The notes beneath the pieces were generated by a model. It saw only the letters and a program-made list of their open reading frames with translations. It did no database searches and had not been told where the DNA came from. Both the position numbers and the translations under genes were made by a program. Of a DNA stretch of 64,000 nt, positions 6,789 through 16,253 are shown piece by piece. Location of the stretch: the NCBI RefSeq assembly GCF_900143685.1, contig NZ_LT671675.1, positions 1,729,985 through 1,793,984 on the forward strand. Direction: 5' to 3'. How positions within the stretch are numbered: the stretch's first letter is position 1; the number at the start of each line of letters is the position of its first letter. The DNA comes from Parolsenella massiliensis. GTDB lineage: Bacteria; Actinomycetota; Coriobacteriia; Coriobacteriales; Atopobiaceae.

Positions 6789-9700
6789 TTATTCCTCCGG
6801 GTCATCGTCGCCGCCGGCGAGCTCGAGGACGGAGAGGGCCTGGAGCACGGCGCCCGTGTCGTCGCGGCGGAGCGGGTAGGCGACCTTCTCGGTCTTGGGG
6901 TAGACGAGCGCGCGCTGCTCCTTGAGCTTGAGCGTAAGCTCGCGGGAGCACTTGAGACCCTGGAAGATGATCCGGCCACTCGAGATCGAGACGCTCGAGA
7001 CGCCCAGGCGCTGCGCGCGGATGCGGATACGCGTGCGGTCGAACAGGTTGCACGCGGCCTGGGGAAGCGCGCCGAAGCTCTCCTCGCACTCGTGCTGCAG
7101 GGCGTCGACCTCGGCAAGCTCGACGGCGCAGGCGAGCTTGCGGTACACGAGCACGCGGCGGTCCACCTCGGGGAGGTACTCCTCGGCAAGGTAGAAGTCC
7201 GCGGGCAGGTTGATGTTGACCTCGCTCTGGGCGAGGTCGTCCGCGGCGTCGCCGCGCGCCTCGGCCACGGCCTGGCCAAGCATCTGCGTGAACAGGTCGA
7301 AGCCCACGCTCGAGAGGTTACCGTGCTGCTCGGCGCCCATGAGCGAGCCGGCGCCGCGGATCTCGAGGTCGCGCATGGCGACGCGCATGCCGCTGCCGAG
7401 CTCCTGGAACTCGTTGATGGCCGTGAGGCGCTCCGTGGCCTCGGGCGTGAGCGGTCGCTCGCCCGGGAACATGAAGTAGGCGTACGCCTGCGTGCGGCCG
7501 CGGCCCACGCGTCCCTTGAGCTGGTAGAGCTGCGCCAGGCCCAGGCGGTGCGAGTCCTCGATGATGAGCGTGTTCGTATGCGGGTTGTCGATGCCGCTCT
7601 CGATGATGGTCGTGGCCACGAGCACGTCGATGTCGCCGCGCTGAAACTTCATCATCATGTCCTCGACCTGCTTGGCGCTCATCTTGCCGTGCGCCACGCC
7701 CACGCGGGCCTCAGGCGCGGCCTCGAGCACGCGGGCCTTGGCCTCGTCGATCGTCTTGACGCGGTTGCTCACGTAGTAGACCTGGCCCTTGCGCGCGAGC
7801 TCGGTCCTGATGGCGGCCGAGACCACGTCTGGGTCGTACTCCCCCACCGTGACCTTCACGGGCAGGCGCCCGGGCGGCGGCGTCATGATGAGGCTCATGT
7901 CGCGCACGCCGCTCATGGCCATCTGCATCGTGCGCGGAATCGGCGTGGCCGAGAGCGTGAGCACGTCGACCTGCTCGCGCATGTTCTTGAGCTGTTCCTT
8001 GTGCTGCACGCCAAAGCGCTGCTCCTCGTCGACGATGACGAGGCCCAGGTCGTGTGGGTTGACGTCGTTGGACAGCAGGCGATGCGTGCCCACGAGCACG
8101 GACACCTTGCCGCTCGCGAATCCCTCGAGGGCCAGGCGCTGCTGCTTGGTCGTGCGGAAGCGGCTGAGCACGTCCACCTCGAAGTCGAACGGGGCGAAGC
8201 GGTTGAAGAACGTCTCGAAGTGCTGCTGGGCGAGGATCGTGGTGGGGCACAGCACCATGACCTGGCGGCCCTCGGCCACGCACTTGAACGCGGCGCGCAG
8301 GGCCACCTCGGTCTTGCCGAAGCCCACGTCGCCGCACAGCAGGCGGTCCATGGGACGGGCCGTCTCCATGTCGGCCTTGATGTCGTTCACGGCCGAGCGC
8401 TGGTCTGCCGTGAGCTCGTAGGGAAACGCCGCCTCCATCTCCTGCTGCTCGGGCGTGTCGGGCTCGAAGGCGTGGCCCTGGACACTCGCGCGGCGGGTGT
8501 AGAGGTCCACGAGGTCAAAGGCCAGGCGCTTGGCGTTCTTGCGGGCCTTGTTCGTGGCACGAGACCAGTCGGCCGTGTTCAGGCGCGTGAGGCGCGGGCT
8601 CGAGCCGTCCGGGCCCACGTAGCGCGTGATGCGGTCCACCTGCTCGAGCGGCACGAAGAGCTTGTCGCCGCCGGCGTACTCGAGAAGGAAGTAGTCGCGC
8701 TCGCGGCCGCCCACCTCCTGGCGGACGATGTCGGCGAACAGGGCGATGCCGTGCGTGGCGTGGACGACGTAGTCGCCCGGCTTGAACGGAAACGTGATGG
8801 ACGTGGGGTCGACGCGGCGGCGCGAGCGGTGCTTGGCCATGTGCCCGGACAGGTCTGCCACGGACAGGACGGCGAACTTGGCCGTTGGCACCACGATGCC
8901 GGCGGGCACGGCGGCGTCGATGAACGTCACCTGACCGCGCGGAAGCGACGGGGCGCAGGCCGGCTCGTTTGCCTTGGGGTCGCTGAGCGGCACGCGGTTC
9001 TCGGCCGCGCTTGCGAGCGACTCGCCGAACATGATGTGCTCATCGCCAAAGCTGAGCTCGAGGTGCTCGCGCGCGGAGCGGTCGGGCACGGCGAACAGCA
9101 CGGAGCAGCCGTCGCCCACGAGCTGGCGCACGCGGCCGAGCAGCCTCGTGTCGCTGCCGGAGATGCCCGGCTGGCGCACGGGAAGCTCGGCGGTCACCTG
9201 TGTGCCCACGCGCAGCATGCTCGCGAACGACAGGCGCTGCTGGCTACCAAAGTCCATGTCGCGCGGGGCCGTGAACAGGCCCTTCGTGGTGGCGCCGGCA
9301 TTGCGGGCGAGCTGCTCGGCCTCGTCGGAGCCGCGCACGCAGTCGTCGAACAGCGCGCGGGGCTCGGCGAAGCACATGAGGGCGTCTGCGCACACGTGCT
9401 CGAGCGGGCTCGCCGTCTTGCCGTAGAGCGCGGGCAGGTAGCGCTCGAGCGAGGGCTCGGGGCTGCGCGCCTCGATGAGCTCGAGGTCTGCGGCGAGCTT
9501 CGTGTCGTTCTGGGCGGCGGTCCATAGGGCCTTGCGGGCATGGGCCACCGTCTCGTCGGTAAGGGCGAGCTCGCGGCAGGGGCGCACGGTGACGCTCTCG
9601 AGGTCGCCGATCGTCTGGCCCGTGGAGGCGACCATGCGCCTCACGCGGTCTATCTCGTCGCCGAAGAACTCGACACGCACGGGCGTGGCCGCCTGCGCGG

Positions 9701-10253
9701 GGAAGATGTCGACGGCGTCTCCGTGGATGTGGAACGTTCCCGGGCCGTCGAGCTCGCCCAGGTCCGCGTAGCCAAGGCCCACGAGCAGGGGCCCCACGTC
9801 CTCGAAGGGAACCTCGTCGCCCACGGCAAACGTGGAGCTCGCCCAGTAGCCCGAGCCCACCGGAGGCACGCGGCGCAGCAGCGAGCGGGCGCTCGCCACG
9901 ACGACGCATGGCTCGCCGGTCGCCAGCCTGCCGATGGCCTCCGTGCGCGCGCCGATAACGGCGTCGTCGGGAGCGTCGCTCTTCCAGGGCAGGTCACGGC
10001 GCTCGGGATAGCGCAGCACCACGTCCTTGCCAAGCCACGCCTCGAGCGCATGGGCCGCACGCTCGGCAGCCTCCTCACCCGAGACGACGAACAGACACGG
10101 ACGGGGGTCGGCCGCCCAGACGCTCGCGAGCACGAGCGCACGGGCGCTCTGCGACACGGCGACCGTGGCGTCGTTTCCGGCACGCAGCTCGGAGAGGGCA
10201 GGGAGCAGCTCGGGCGCGCCAAGCAGCTGGCGCGCAACGCGGTTGATGAGCAC
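6789..10253 (-). CDS. mfd: transcription-repair coupling factor Mfd
   Basis: A 1154-residue SF2 translocase, full family length. It releases RNA polymerase stalled at DNA lesions and recruits UvrA. The order is a UvrB-like N-terminal module, the RNA-polymerase-interaction domain (GDYVVHATHGIALF, about residue 497), Walker A GDVGFGKTEV (about 638), the DEEQRFG box (about 741), helicase motifs GRVGRG and LIIEDSHRLGLAQLYQLKGR, and a C-terminal TRCF domain. It begins one base after the stop of the GH13/GH77 gene, so it is probably translated from the tail of the glycogen operon mRNA. That placement of a repair gene is unusual. Confidence 0.97.
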   Translation of the reverse strand: MLINRVARQLLGAPELLPALSELRAGNDATVAVSQSARALVLASVWAADPRPCLFVVSGEEAAERAAHALEAWLGKDVVLRYPERRDLPWKSDAPDDAVIGARTEAIGRLATGEPCVVVASARSLLRRVPPVGSGYWASSTFAVGDEVPFEDVGPLLVGLGYADLGELDGPGTFHIHGDAVDIFPAQAATPVRVEFFGDEIDRVRRMVASTGQTIGDLESVTVRPCRELALTDETVAHARKALWTAAQNDTKLAADLELIEARSPEPSLERYLPALYGKTASPLEHVCADALMCFAEPRALFDDCVRGSDEAEQLARNAGATTKGLFTAPRDMDFGSQQRLSFASMLRVGTQVTAELPVRQPGISGSDTRLLGRVRQLVGDGCSVLFAVPDRSAREHLELSFGDEHIMFGESLASAAENRVPLSDPKANEPACAPSLPRGQVTFIDAAVPAGIVVPTAKFAVLSVADLSGHMAKHRSRRRVDPTSITFPFKPGDYVVHATHGIALFADIVRQEVGGRERDYFLLEYAGGDKLFVPLEQVDRITRYVGPDGSSPRLTRLNTADWSRATNKARKNAKRLAFDLVDLYTRRASVQGHAFEPDTPEQQEMEAAFPYELTADQRSAVNDIKADMETARPMDRLLCGDVGFGKTEVALRAAFKCVAEGRQVMVLCPTTILAQQHFETFFNRFAPFDFEVDVLSRFRTTKQQRLALEGFASGKVSVLVGTHRLLSNDVNPHDLGLVIVDEEQRFGVQHKEQLKNMREQVDVLTLSATPIPRTMQMAMSGVRDMSLIMTPPPGRLPVKVTVGEYDPDVVSAAIRTELARKGQVYYVSNRVKTIDEAKARVLEAAPEARVGVAHGKMSAKQVEDMMMKFQRGDIDVLVATTIIESGIDNPHTNTLIIEDSHRLGLAQLYQLKGRVGRGRTQAYAYFMFPGERPLTPEATERLTAINEFQELGSGMRVAMRDLEIRGAGSLMGAEQHGNLSSVGFDLFTQMLGQAVAEARGDAADDLAQSEVNINLPADFYLAEEYLPEVDRRVLVYRKLACAVELAEVDALQHECEESFGALPQAACNLFDRTRIRIRAQRLGVSSVSISSGRIIFQGLKCSRELTLKLKEQRALVYPKTEKVAYPLRRDDTGAVLQALSVLELAGGDDDPEE

Positions 10254-10254
10254 G

Positions 10255-13200
10255 CTAGTTCACCTCACGGTTCGAAGAGCGGGTGAGCTCGCCGAGGAAC
10301 GCCTCGCCCGCGGCGAGGTCCTCCGGCGTGGCCTGCCAGGCCCAGTTGCCCTCCGCGACGCCCGGGACGTTCATGCGGGCCTCGTCGCCGAGAAGCGCCG
10401 CGTCCTGCAGCGTGCACATGACGACGTCGGCGCCGCTTGCGAAGGCCGTGCGCATGAGCGTGGCGGCGAGCTCGCGGGCAGGGGCGGCGTCCAGGCCGAA
10501 GTGCTGGGCGCACCAGCCCACGAGCGTCTGGTTGTCGTGCGTGGAGGTGTAGGCCACCTTGTCGGCGCGAGGGGCCCAGCCGCCATGCACATCGTTGTCG
10601 GCGAACTGCATGACGTCCATGCCGCAGCAGCCCACCTGCGCGAGCAGCGCGCGCGTGGCGGGCGTCACCGAGCCCAGATCCTCGGCGATGATGGGCAGCT
10701 GGCCAAGCAGCTCGTGGGCGCGTTCGAACAGCGAGATGCCAGGGCCGGCGTGCCAGGAACCCTCGAGCGCCGTGCAGCCGGCAGGGATGCCGTAGTAGTT
10801 CTGGAAGCCCAGGAAGTGGTCGAGACGCGTGACGTCGTACAGGGCAAACGTGCGCGCAAGGCGGCGCATCCACCACGCGTAGCCGTCTTCGCACATGGCG
10901 TCCCAGCGGTAGCACGGGTTGCCCCACAGCTGGCCGTCCTTGGCAAACGCGTCGGGCGGCGTGCCGGCCTGGAGCGTGGGCCTGCCGTTCTCGTCCACGC
11001 AGAACTGCTCGGGGTTGGCCCAGACGTCTGCCGAGGATGCCGAGACGTACATGGGGATGTCGCCGATGATGCGGATGCCGCGCGCGTTGGCGTAGGCGCG
11101 CAGGTCCATCCACTCCCACTCGAACTCCCACTGGGCAAAGCGGTGCAGGCGGATGCCGTCGGCCAGGCGGGGGTCCTTGAGCAGCGCAGGAGAGAAGCGG
11201 CGCCACTCGGCAGGCCACGTCTGCCACTCGTCCGTGCCCGTGAGCTCGGAGATGGCGGCAAAGCACGCGTAGGGGTCAAGCCAGTCGGCGTTGGCCTGCA
11301 TGAACTCGTCGTAGACGGCATCGGGCTCGAAGCCCTCCATGCGCGCACGCAGTGCCTCGCCGCCGAGCTCGAGCAGGCGCTCGTTGCCCGCGAAGACGGA
11401 CGTTCCCGCGTACGGGGAGCCAAAGCCGTCCGTGGGGTTCACGGGCAGGATCTGCCAGTAGCGCTGGCCGGTGCGCGCGAGCCAGTCCACAAACGCTCGG
11501 GCCGGTGCGCCAAGCGTGCCCGGCTTGCCGCCATTGGGAACGCTCGTGATGTGGCACACCACGCCGCTGCCGCGTTCGAGCGTGCGAGCCAGGCCCTGGC
11601 CGTCGTCGAACAGCACGACCGCGCTGCCGAGAGGCGCCAGCGTAAGCGACACGAGGTCGCCCTCGCAACGAAGCTCGGCCCCGCCGATGACCTCGCTCGC
11701 ATGCGGGCCGTGCGCCTCGATGGAGACGTCGTGCCACTCCGAAAGGCTGCGATTCACGAGCACGCACACACTCGGGCCACGCCCGTCTGCGGGCAGGCGC
11801 CACCAGCCCAGCACGTCGTCGCACGGCGCGATGGGGGCCACGTCCCCGCTTGTGAGTACGGGCAGGGCCTGGCGCAGCTGGATGGTGTTGCGATACATCG
11901 TCTGGCAGTCGGCGTCGCCGGCGAGCACGTGGCCCACGGCCTCGCCGCTCTCGCCGCCATCGCCGCTCGCCCAGGGGAAGGGGCCGCGGTTGTAGGGGTC
12001 GGACAGTCCCTCCATGCCCAGCTCGTCTCCGTAGTAGATGCTCGGAACGCCCAGGTAGGTCATCTGCATGAGGGAGGCGAGCCAGAAGCGGCCCTTGGCA
12101 AGCCCGCGCTCGCCGTCCGTGAGGCGCCCTGGCACGCCGTCGGGCCAGGGCTGCCAGTCGGGGTGGTCGAGCGCCCCGCCCAGCACGCTCATGAGCCTGG
12201 GTCGGTCATGGCTCGAGAGCAGGTTGAGCGCCGCGGCCTGGGCCTCGGGCGGATAGTTCTCGGCAATGGAGGCAAGGCTCTCGGCGGCCTGGCCCGCGCT
12301 CACGCGCCCGAGAAGGAAGTCGAGGACCGCGTCGCGGAACGGGTAGTTCATCGCGCTGTCGAGCTCGCGGCCCAAGAGATAGCGACGCAGCTTCCCGTAG
12401 CTCACCTTGTTGGAGGCGTCCTCCCACACCTCGCCAAGCACGAGCGCGTCGGCCCGCTCGGCCACGGCGGCGGCGCGGATCTTCTCGATGAACTCGTCGG
12501 GCAGCTCGTCTGCCACGTCGAGGCGCCAGCCGCGCGCACCCGCGGCGAGCCAGTGGCGCACGACGCCCTGCTCGCCCGCGATGAGCCCCTGATATCCTGG
12601 GGCGCCCTCGTTCACGGCCGGCAGGTCGTCCACACCCCACCAACACTCGTAGGTGCCGTCATCGTGCCAGGTAAACCAGTCCGCATACGGCGAGGGGGCA
12701 CCATCCGCATGGGCCTGCCAGGCGCCGGGCTGCTCGTAGGTGCCGTAGCGGTTGAAGTAGCGGCTGTCTGCGCCCACGTGGTTGAACACGCCGTCGAGCA
12801 CGATGGAGATGCCGAGCTTGGCCGCCTCGCTGCACAGCGTGCGGAAGCCCTGCTCGTCCCCGAGCATGCTGTCGATGGACAGGAAGTCGGCCGTGTCGTA
12901 GCGGTGGCTGCTGCGTGCCTCGAAGATGGGGTTGAGGTAGAGCGTCGTGATGCCCATGTCGGCCATGCGCGCCAGGTCGTCGCGGATGCCAGAGAGCGTG
13001 CCGCCGTAGAAGTCCCACGTGGTGACGCGGCCCGCCTCGTCCTTCTCGTAGGTGGGCTCGGCGTCCCAGCGCTCCACGACGCGGCGGCGCGCACCGACGA
13101 CGCCGTCTGGCGAGTCGTTGCCGTGAAGGCCCGCGCCGGCGCTCGCAAGCGCGCGCCAGTCCGTGCCGCGGCGGTAGCGGTCGGGGAACACCTGGTAGAC

Positions 13201-13602
13201 GATGCCGGAGGTGAACCACGTGGGCTTCACCTCGCGCGGCTCGTACACCGTGAGCTGGAACGACGCCGGCTGCCACTCGCAGAGCGCGCCCTCGCCGCCC
13301 GTGCGACCCTCGCGGGCACCGTAGTGGATCACGCGGCCGTCCGAGCGCTCGATAAGAAACGAGTACCACACGAGCGCGGCCGCGTCGCAGGCGTAGGAGC
13401 ACGAGAAGCGCACGCGGTCCTCGAGCCGCTCGCGCTCCATGGGCACGAACCCCTCGCCCACGCCGTCGATCCAGGTGCGCAGCGTGGCGGTGGCGCCGGC
13501 GTCTCCCCCGACGTCGAGCCAAAGCACGACGGTGCCGCCCACGGGGGCGGCACCGAACGGGTTCCTATACAGGGTTTCACGGCTGTCGTGATAGGCCCAC
13601 AT
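10255..13602 (-). CDS. bifunctional alpha-amylase (GH13) / 4-alpha-glucanotransferase (GH77)
   Basis: A 1115-residue fusion. Residues 1 to about 675 are a GH13 enzyme with an N-terminal beta domain. Its catalytic regions are DGVFNHVG, GWRLDVADE (nucleophile Asp), LGEVWED (acid Glu) and SSHDRPRL. Residues about 676-1115 are a MalQ-type GH77 transferase with PVNPTDGFGSPYAG, TRLDHFLGF (nucleophile Asp), IIAEDLGSVT (Glu) and TSTHDNQT (Asp). Both sites look intact. Together they would trim and rearrange branched alpha-glucans, replacing a separate debranching enzyme, which is absent from this operon. The gene lies 54 bases after glgA, across a TCGCACGG/CCGTGCGA stem-loop, and one base before mfd. 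No signal peptide, so it acts on intracellular glycogen or maltodextrin. Confidence 0.92.
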   Translation of the reverse strand: MWAYHDSRETLYRNPFGAAPVGGTVVLWLDVGGDAGATATLRTWIDGVGEGFVPMERERLEDRVRFSCSYACDAAALVWYSFLIERSDGRVIHYGAREGRTGGEGALCEWQPASFQLTVYEPREVKPTWFTSGIVYQVFPDRYRRGTDWRALASAGAGLHGNDSPDGVVGARRRVVERWDAEPTYEKDEAGRVTTWDFYGGTLSGIRDDLARMADMGITTLYLNPIFEARSSHRYDTADFLSIDSMLGDEQGFRTLCSEAAKLGISIVLDGVFNHVGADSRYFNRYGTYEQPGAWQAHADGAPSPYADWFTWHDDGTYECWWGVDDLPAVNEGAPGYQGLIAGEQGVVRHWLAAGARGWRLDVADELPDEFIEKIRAAAVAERADALVLGEVWEDASNKVSYGKLRRYLLGRELDSAMNYPFRDAVLDFLLGRVSAGQAAESLASIAENYPPEAQAAALNLLSSHDRPRLMSVLGGALDHPDWQPWPDGVPGRLTDGERGLAKGRFWLASLMQMTYLGVPSIYYGDELGMEGLSDPYNRGPFPWASGDGGESGEAVGHVLAGDADCQTMYRNTIQLRQALPVLTSGDVAPIAPCDDVLGWWRLPADGRGPSVCVLVNRSLSEWHDVSIEAHGPHASEVIGGAELRCEGDLVSLTLAPLGSAVVLFDDGQGLARTLERGSGVVCHITSVPNGGKPGTLGAPARAFVDWLARTGQRYWQILPVNPTDGFGSPYAGTSVFAGNERLLELGGEALRARMEGFEPDAVYDEFMQANADWLDPYACFAAISELTGTDEWQTWPAEWRRFSPALLKDPRLADGIRLHRFAQWEFEWEWMDLRAYANARGIRIIGDIPMYVSASSADVWANPEQFCVDENGRPTLQAGTPPDAFAKDGQLWGNPCYRWDAMCEDGYAWWMRRLARTFALYDVTRLDHFLGFQNYYGIPAGCTALEGSWHAGPGISLFERAHELLGQLPIIAEDLGSVTPATRALLAQVGCCGMDVMQFADNDVHGGWAPRADKVAYTSTHDNQTLVGWCAQHFGLDAAPARELAATLMRTAFASGADVVMCTLQDAALLGDEARMNVPGVAEGNWAWQATPEDLAAGEAFLGELTRSSNREVN

Positions 13603-13656
13603 GTTGTCTCATCCCTGCTCGCACGGCCAAAGGCGCCGACCGTGCGACGGTGGGCG

Positions 13657-15153
13657 CTAGCGGCTCCGTTTCTTGTTGTACGGGATCACCTCGGGGTGGA
13701 GGTCGTGGTAGACATCCAGGTACTGGTTGGCAGCCCTGCGCCAGCCGAAGTCGGCCCTCATGGCGTTGCCAACGAGGCCCTCCCAGGCGCCCTTGTCTGT
13801 CCAGAATACCTCACAGGCGTCTAGCACGGTGTCTGCGAACTCGTCACCGTTGAAGTTGGCGAACGAGAAGCCCGTGCCCTCGCCCGTGAACTTGTTGTAC
13901 GGCTGCACGGAGTCCTTGAGGCCGCCCGTCTCGCGCACGACGGGAAGTGTGCCGTAGCGCATGGCGATCATCTGGGACAGGCCGCACGGCTCGAACTGGC
14001 TCGGCATGAGGAACAGGTCGGCGCCGGCGTACATGCGGTGCGAGAGCGCCGAGTCGAAGTCGATGCGGGCGCACATCTGGCCCTTGTACTTCCAGTCGAA
14101 GTAGCGAAGCGAGTCCTCGTACTGAGCGTCTCCCGTGCCCAGGACGGCCACCTGCACGGAGCGGTCGAGCAGCCTCTTCAGCGCGTACTGCACCAGGTCG
14201 CAGCCCTTCTGCTTCGTGAGGCGGCTCACCATGACGGCAAGCGGGCGCGTGGGGTCGACGTTGAGGCCGAGCTCCTCCTGCAGCGCCGCCTTGCACTCGG
14301 CCTTGCCCGAGAGGTCGTCCACCGAGAAGGTGTGGGCGATGCCCGCATCCATGCGCGGGTCGTACTCCTGCGTGTCGATGCCGTTCAGGATGCCGTGCAG
14401 CTTCCAGGAGCGCTCCTGGAAGATGTTCTCGAGACCCTCACCGTAGAAGGGCATCTGGAGCTCCTCGGCGTACGTGGGGCTCACCGTGGTGATCGTGTCG
14501 GCGTAGAGCAGCGCGCCCTTCATGAAGTTGATGGTCTTGGGGCCCACGTACATCTGGCCGGCGGCCGGCGTGTCGGCAAGGCCGCAGATGTCGCTCAGGA
14601 CGTCGTCTCCGTACTGGCCCTGGAACTTGACGTTGTGGATGGAGAAGACCGTCTTGACGTTGTCGTAGCCGGGAAGCCCGCGGTAGAACTCGCGCAGGAA
14701 CACGCAGGCAAGCGCCGTCTGCCAGTCGTTGCAGTGCAGCACGTCGATACCCGCGAGCTCGGGAATGCGCCCGATGGCCTCGGTGATGGCCTTCGAGAAG
14801 AACGCGAAGCGCTCGCCGTCGTCGAAGTCGCCGTAGATGCTGTCGCGGCCGAAGTAGTCCTCGTTGTCCACGAAGTAGTAGTCGATGTTGTGGTAGCTGA
14901 GGTGGTCGATGCCGCACCAGACGTTGCGCCAGCCCAGGTTCATGTAGAAGTCGCCCACGTGGCGCATGGCGTCGCGGTACTCGGGCTTGATCCTCTTGTA
15001 CTTGGGCAGCATGACGGCCACCTTGCAGCCGCAGCGCTTGAGCTCGTGCGGAAGCGAGCCCGCAACGTCACCCAGGCCGCCCGTCTTCACGAACGGGGCG
15101 GCCTCGGCGGCGCAGTACAGGACGCGGAGCTTCCGGCGGGTCCTTCCGCTCAC
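13657..15153 (-). CDS. glgA: glycogen synthase
   Basis: A 498-residue GT5 glycosyltransferase of usual length; adds glucose from ADP-glucose to the growing glycogen chain. The N-terminal ADP-glucose loop KTGGLGDVAG begins at residue 23. The C-terminal GT-B half has EPCGLSQMIAMRYGTLPVVRETGGL. The ATG overlaps the stop of glgD by four bases (15,150-15,153), which implies translational coupling. Confidence 0.96.
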   Translation of the reverse strand: MSGRTRRKLRVLYCAAEAAPFVKTGGLGDVAGSLPHELKRCGCKVAVMLPKYKRIKPEYRDAMRHVGDFYMNLGWRNVWCGIDHLSYHNIDYYFVDNEDYFGRDSIYGDFDDGERFAFFSKAITEAIGRIPELAGIDVLHCNDWQTALACVFLREFYRGLPGYDNVKTVFSIHNVKFQGQYGDDVLSDICGLADTPAAGQMYVGPKTINFMKGALLYADTITTVSPTYAEELQMPFYGEGLENIFQERSWKLHGILNGIDTQEYDPRMDAGIAHTFSVDDLSGKAECKAALQEELGLNVDPTRPLAVMVSRLTKQKGCDLVQYALKRLLDRSVQVAVLGTGDAQYEDSLRYFDWKYKGQMCARIDFDSALSHRMYAGADLFLMPSQFEPCGLSQMIAMRYGTLPVVRETGGLKDSVQPYNKFTGEGTGFSFANFNGDEFADTVLDACEVFWTDKGAWEGLVGNAMRADFGWRRAANQYLDVYHDLHPEVIPYNKKRSR

Positions 15154-16250
15154 GCGTGCTCGCCCCCCTTCTCCTTCACGAGCACGTTGTCGGGCGTGCC
15201 GCGCAGCTCGGTGCCGGCGGAGATGACGTTGTCGCGGTCGATGATGGCGTTCTCGACGCGCGCGCCGCGGCCGATGACGCAGCCGGTCATGATGACGCAG
15301 CCGCGCACCGTGGCGCCCGGCTCAACGACGACGTTGCGCGACAGGATGGAGTCGGCGACGGTACCCATGATGTGGCAGCCGCCCGAGACGATGGAGTTCG
15401 TGACGCGCGAGCCGGACTCGTACTTGGCGGGCGGGTTGTCGTGGGCCTTCGTCATGATCGTACGGTCCGCGGGGAACAGCTGGTCGATGACGTTGGGGTC
15501 GAGCATCTCGCGGCTGCGCTTGTAGTACATGCGCGCGTCGAACACCGTGCCCGTGTACATGTCCACGCGGTGGGCGCGGATGTCGAGCTGGGAGAGGTCT
15601 GCCTGCAGGGCCTCGAACAGGTCGAGGTAGTCGACGTTGCTGTAGCGGTCGATGAGCTCGAGGAGCTTCTCGCGACGCACGACGAAGCAGTCGAGGAAGC
15701 CCTCGTCGCCAAAGCGCGTGCCGTACGTGAAGCCGCGGACGTGGCCGTCCTCGGTATAGACGCTCGAGACGTCCTCGGCCTCGCAGCTGTAGGTCTTCGT
15801 GAGCAGCGTGATGTCGGCGCCGCTCTCGTTGTGGACCCTGATGAGGTCCTTGTAGTCGTAGTTGTAGATGATGTTGGCCGCCGAGACCACGACGTTGGTG
15901 GCCGTGTCCCTCTCGAGGAACACGCGGTTGGCGATGAGGTCACGCAAAAGGAAGCGCGGGCCCTTGCGGCTCGTGCCGAACGCGGAGCCCGGCATGAGGA
16001 ACAGGCCGCCCTTCTTGCGGTCCAGGCCCCAGTCCTTGCCCGTGTAGAGGTGGTCGACGATGGAGCGGTAGTTGAACGGCATGATGACGCCAACGGTGTT
16101 GATGCCGGCGTTCACCATGTTCGACAGCGCGAAGTCAACGAAGCGGTAGCGGCCCAGGAACGGCACGGATGCCGCCGGGCGGGCCTTCGTGAGCGCGCTG
16201 GGGTGCTTGACGGAATAGTTCGTGGTGATGAGTCCGACCGCGGTCTCCAT
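15150..16250 (-). CDS. glgD: glucose-1-phosphate adenylyltransferase regulatory-type subunit GlgD
   Basis: A 366-residue homologue of GlgC with a nucleotidyltransferase domain (FLGRYRFVDFALSNMVNAGI) and a left-handed beta-helix C-terminus. In Firmicutes GlgD pairs with GlgC and boosts its activity, with little or no catalysis alone. Consistent with that, it lacks the clear pyrophosphorylase N-terminal signature ([10 protein letters not shown]) that GlgC keeps. It begins three bases after glgC and overlaps glgA by four bases. Confidence 0.94.
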   Translation of the reverse strand: METAVGLITTNYSVKHPSALTKARPAASVPFLGRYRFVDFALSNMVNAGINTVGVIMPFNYRSIVDHLYTGKDWGLDRKKGGLFLMPGSAFGTSRKGPRFLLRDLIANRVFLERDTATNVVVSAANIIYNYDYKDLIRVHNESGADITLLTKTYSCEAEDVSSVYTEDGHVRGFTYGTRFGDEGFLDCFVVRREKLLELIDRYSNVDYLDLFEALQADLSQLDIRAHRVDMYTGTVFDARMYYKRSREMLDPNVIDQLFPADRTIMTKAHDNPPAKYESGSRVTNSIVSGGCHIMGTVADSILSRNVVVEPGATVRGCVIMTGCVIGRGARVENAIIDRDNVISAGTELRGTPDNVLVKEKGGEHA

Positions 16251-16253
16251 GGC

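Noticed and set aside
7092-9527. 811-codon plus-strand frame opposite mfd
   Set aside because: Antisense to mfd, with no motif and no ribosome site.
10027-13824. 1265-codon plus-strand frame opposite the GH13/GH77 gene
   Set aside because: Shadow of a well-supported gene; composition of Ala/Arg/Val/His repeats without any family motif.
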